From contig NZ_RCCS01000007.1 of NCBI RefSeq assembly GCF_003664185.1, forward strand, positions 124,001-188,000: a stretch of DNA of 64,000 nt, in the 5' to 3' direction. The notes under the pieces are model-generated. The model searched no databases and had not been told where the DNA came from. It saw nothing but the letters and a program-made list of their open reading frames with translations. The DNA is from Tenacibaculum discolor (GTDB lineage Bacteria; Bacteroidota; Bacteroidia; Flavobacteriales; Flavobacteriaceae). Positions 62,052 to 64,000 of this stretch are shown here, piece after piece. The translations under genes were made by a program, and so were the position numbers. Each line of letters begins with the position of its first letter. The stretch's first letter is position 1.

Positions 62052-63080
62052 TTATCTCTTTATCCCTTGTTGATTTATCCATTGTTGATATTTCACTGCA
62101 TTTCTATTATGCTGTGCTAAAGAGTTAGCAAATTCATGAAAACCAATCTTATCAACACTTGCACACATATAGTAATAATTGTGTTTTTGATGGTTTAAAA
62201 CAGCATCAATAGATGAAATATCTGGCATTGCAATCAAAGTAGGAGGAAGTCCTGTGTTTTTATAAGTATTGTAAGGAGAGTCTATCACTAAATCTTTGTT
62301 TAAAACCCTTTTTACAACAAAATCTTGCCCTTTAATTTCTTTAATAGCGTATATAACTGTTGGGTCAGCTTGTAAAGGCCAATTATCTTTTAATCTATTT
62401 AAATACAGACCAGCAACAATAGGGCGCTCTACTTTTTTAGCTGTTTCTTTCTGAACGATAGAAGCTAGAGTAATTACTTCTTCTTTTGAAAGGTTTAGCT
62501 TTTTAGCTTTGTCTAATCTAGCAGAAGTCCAAAAACGATTGTATTCGCGCAACATTTTATCACGGAAATTTTCAGCAGAAGTATTCCAATAAAACTCATA
62601 GCTATTAGGGATGTACATTCCCAGTGCAGATTTTTTAGAAAACTTATTGGTAGCTAAAAAAGAAGGATCTTGCATAGCTTGTAATAAAGCAATAGAGTCT
62701 GCTTCAATTTGTTCAGCAATTCTTCCTGCTAATTTTTCTAAGGTATCTTGATTATTGAATGATAAAGTAATTGGTGTTTGATTTCCACTACGTAAAAGGT
62801 TAACAACATCATTCATGTTCATCCCTTTTTTTAGTAAATATTTTCCACCTTTAGGTTTGGTGAATTTTTTCTTTTCTGCAACCCAAACAAAATTTTCAGG
62901 ATGTTTAACAAATTCAGTAAGTTGTTTTTTTACATCTATAAAAGAAGCATTAGACCCTATGTATATAGCCCCATCTTTAGTAACTGCTTTACCAAATATT
63001 TTTTGATAGTAGTTAAATCCAATAATTCCACCAATTAAAAAAATGGCGGCAATACCTCCTAAAATAATTTTCTTATTCAT
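62052..63080 (-). CDS. mltG: Endolytic transglycosylase MltG
   Basis: 342 residues. One N-terminal membrane helix (about 5-25), a LysM-like domain, then the YceG/MltG domain with catalytic Glu in LASIVQKETAKK, and conserved LYLNRLKDNWPLQADPTVIYA and SPYNTYKNTGLPPTLIAMP. MltG cuts nascent peptidoglycan and sets glycan-strand length. It overlaps the GNAT gene by 8 bases; the order dapF, GNAT, mltG is conserved in flavobacteria. Confidence 0.95.
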   Translation of the reverse strand: MNKKIILGGIAAIFLIGGIIGFNYYQKIFGKAVTKDGAIYIGSNASFIDVKKQLTEFVKHPENFVWVAEKKKFTKPKGGKYLLKKGMNMNDVVNLLRSGNQTPITLSFNNQDTLEKLAGRIAEQIEADSIALLQAMQDPSFLATNKFSKKSALGMYIPNSYEFYWNTSAENFRDKMLREYNRFWTSARLDKAKKLNLSKEEVITLASIVQKETAKKVERPIVAGLYLNRLKDNWPLQADPTVIYAIKEIKGQDFVVKRVLNKDLVIDSPYNTYKNTGLPPTLIAMPDISSIDAVLNHQKHNYYYMCASVDKIGFHEFANSLAQHNRNAVKYQQWINQQGIKR

Positions 63081-63597
63081 TTATTAATTGAAATAATAGT
63101 TCGTCTTTATATGTTCCGTTGTAAAAAATCCAATCTTTCTTAATTCCAATTTGCTTAAAATTTTGTTTTTCAAAAAGATGTAAGCTATTGGTGTTATCAT
63201 TAGTAATATTTGCATACAATTGATGTAAATGCAAATGTGTAAAGCAATAGTTAATTAGTAATTGTAAAGCTTCAGAGGCAAATCCCTTCTGCTGAAAGTC
63301 AGGATGGATCAAAATTCCAATACCAGCTCTTTTATGTTGTGGATTAAAATCAAACAAATCTATCATACCGACAGATTTACCAGTCGATTTTTCATCAATA
63401 ACTAATCGTAACTGTTTAGCTTCAAAAATATCTAAGTGAGCGTTTTCTAAATATTGTTTCAATAAAAATTTAGAAAATGGAGCTTGTGTATGGCTTACTT
63501 CCCAAAAAGACTCATTGTTTTCAATTTGAAATAAAAACTCTAAGTCTTCAGGTTCTAAAGCTCTTAACTTGATATGTGTTCCAATTAACGTATGCAC
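63073..63597 (-). CDS. GNAT family acetyltransferase (RimJ/RimL type)
   Basis: 174 residues. The acetyl-CoA loop is HPDFQQKGFASEALQLLINYC, preceded by KLRALEPEDLEFLFQIENNESFW at the start, typical of the Acetyltransf_3 group. The start codon is GTG, which overlaps the dapF stop as TAGTG. The acceptor is unknown; it is probably cotranscribed with dapF and mltG. Confidence 0.9.
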   Translation of the reverse strand: MHTLIGTHIKLRALEPEDLEFLFQIENNESFWEVSHTQAPFSKFLLKQYLENAHLDIFEAKQLRLVIDEKSTGKSVGMIDLFDFNPQHKRAGIGILIHPDFQQKGFASEALQLLINYCFTHLHLHQLYANITNDNTNSLHLFEKQNFKQIGIKKDWIFYNGTYKDELLFQLINE

Positions 63598-64000
63598 TAA
63601 ATATTTATTTTACCTTTAAATACAAAAGTAGCTGGTCCTTTTAAAAAGACCTCAGAATAGATTCCGTTTTGTTCACTAAAAGAAACTTCTAATTCTCCTC
63701 CCTCAACAGGTAAAATAATAGAAGAACTATTTGTTTTTTTTGTTGCATGCATGGCTATGGCAACGGCAGTAACACCGGTACCACAAGCTAAAGTTTCATC
63801 TTCAACTCCTCGTTCGTAGGTACGTACTTTAAAAGTGTTGTTAGCTATTTGTTCTACAAAGTTAACATTACTCCCTTCAGTACCATAAATCTCATTCCTA
63901 ATTTCTTTTCCGTTTGAAAAGACATCATAATTTGCAAGATCGTTTACCAACTGAACATGGTGTGGAGATCCTGTGTTGGTAAAGACGTATTTGTCAAAAA
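63597..64000 (-). CDS. dapF: Diaminopimelate epimerase DapF (partial, C-terminal part)
   Basis: The window end cuts this gene; its 5' part lies beyond 64000. The 134 residues seen begin FDKYVFTNTGSPHHVQLV, the conserved TGSPH segment. They include the second catalytic cysteine in LACGTGVTAVAIA, and end KGPATFVFKGKI. The enzyme converts LL- to meso-diaminopimelate for lysine and peptidoglycan synthesis. Confidence 0.95.
   Translation of the reverse strand, partial: FDKYVFTNTGSPHHVQLVNDLANYDVFSNGKEIRNEIYGTEGSNVNFVEQIANNTFKVRTYERGVEDETLACGTGVTAVAIAMHATKKTNSSSIILPVEGGELEVSFSEQNGIYSEVFLKGPATFVFKGKINI

Noticed and set aside
1-64000. tRNA, rRNA, CRISPR, insertion sequences, prophage, defence islands
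   Set aside because: Gaps were read on both strands; none showed a cloverleaf, repeat-spacer array, transposase or integrase. A covariance-model scan would be needed to exclude small RNAs.

Overview
The window is a strongly AT-rich segment of a bacterial chromosome from the phylum Bacteroidetes, almost certainly family Flavobacteriaceae (a marine genus such as Tenacibaculum or Polaribacter would fit; the genus is inferred). The evidence is the gene set (an 1116-residue SecA with a Bacteroidetes-type insertion, MutS2 without a Smr domain, a DUF4870/PadR/PspC operon, CtlX), promoters of the Bacteroidetes type (TTG, about 19-21 bases, TAnnTTTG or TAnnTTCG) and the scarcity of Shine-Dalgarno sites. 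No rRNA, tRNA, CRISPR array, intact insertion sequence or prophage was seen.

Layout. 0-6 kb: a lolA start, ftsK, dgkA and tpx on the minus strand, then a fasciclin-domain protein and a MATE exporter on the plus strand. 5.9-7.5 kb: a decayed patch with a frameshifted M23 peptidase and a wrecked NHL-repeat gene. 7.7-14 kb: one compact six-gene minus-strand operon with a TolC / membrane-fusion / MacB-type ABC exporter and its own LytS-LytR-type two-component system. 14-19 kb: a DUF1566 lipoprotein, DUF4272, a flavoprotein oxidoreductase, DUF2938 and ctlX. 19-24 kb: a likely 2-oxoadipate to D-2-hydroxyglutarate to 2-oxoglutarate module (hglS, an Lrp regulator, a YdiJ-like dehydrogenase).

24-39 kb looks accessory: regulators, small hydrolases and peroxiredoxin-type enzymes, several uncharacterised proteins and two pseudogenes (YciI-like and SnoaL-like). 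It includes a three-gene cluster of unrecognised envelope proteins at 33.5-36.2 kb. 39-46 kb holds the PspC/PadR/DUF4870 operon, an AIM24-family protein, a TlpA-like lipoprotein and hutH. The 3' end of a second, dead hutH copy lies about 0.9 kb beyond the live gene. 48.5-64 kb is housekeeping: mutS2 divergent from ung, a glycosyltransferase and LpxH-like pair, secA, a corrinoid adenosyltransferase, a YbgC-like thioesterase, dnaA, a low-molecular-weight phosphatase, an RsmI-like methyltransferase, a lysozyme-like protein with an apparent ATT start, mltG, a GNAT gene and the 3' part of dapF.

No obvious new defence or mobile system was found. The most interesting items are the lysine-degradation module, the fossil hutH copy, the lysozyme-like gene with an ATT start, the A7-tract frameshift in the M23 peptidase, the hairpin that serves both as the dnaA terminator and the leader of the next gene, and the uncharacterised envelope cluster.
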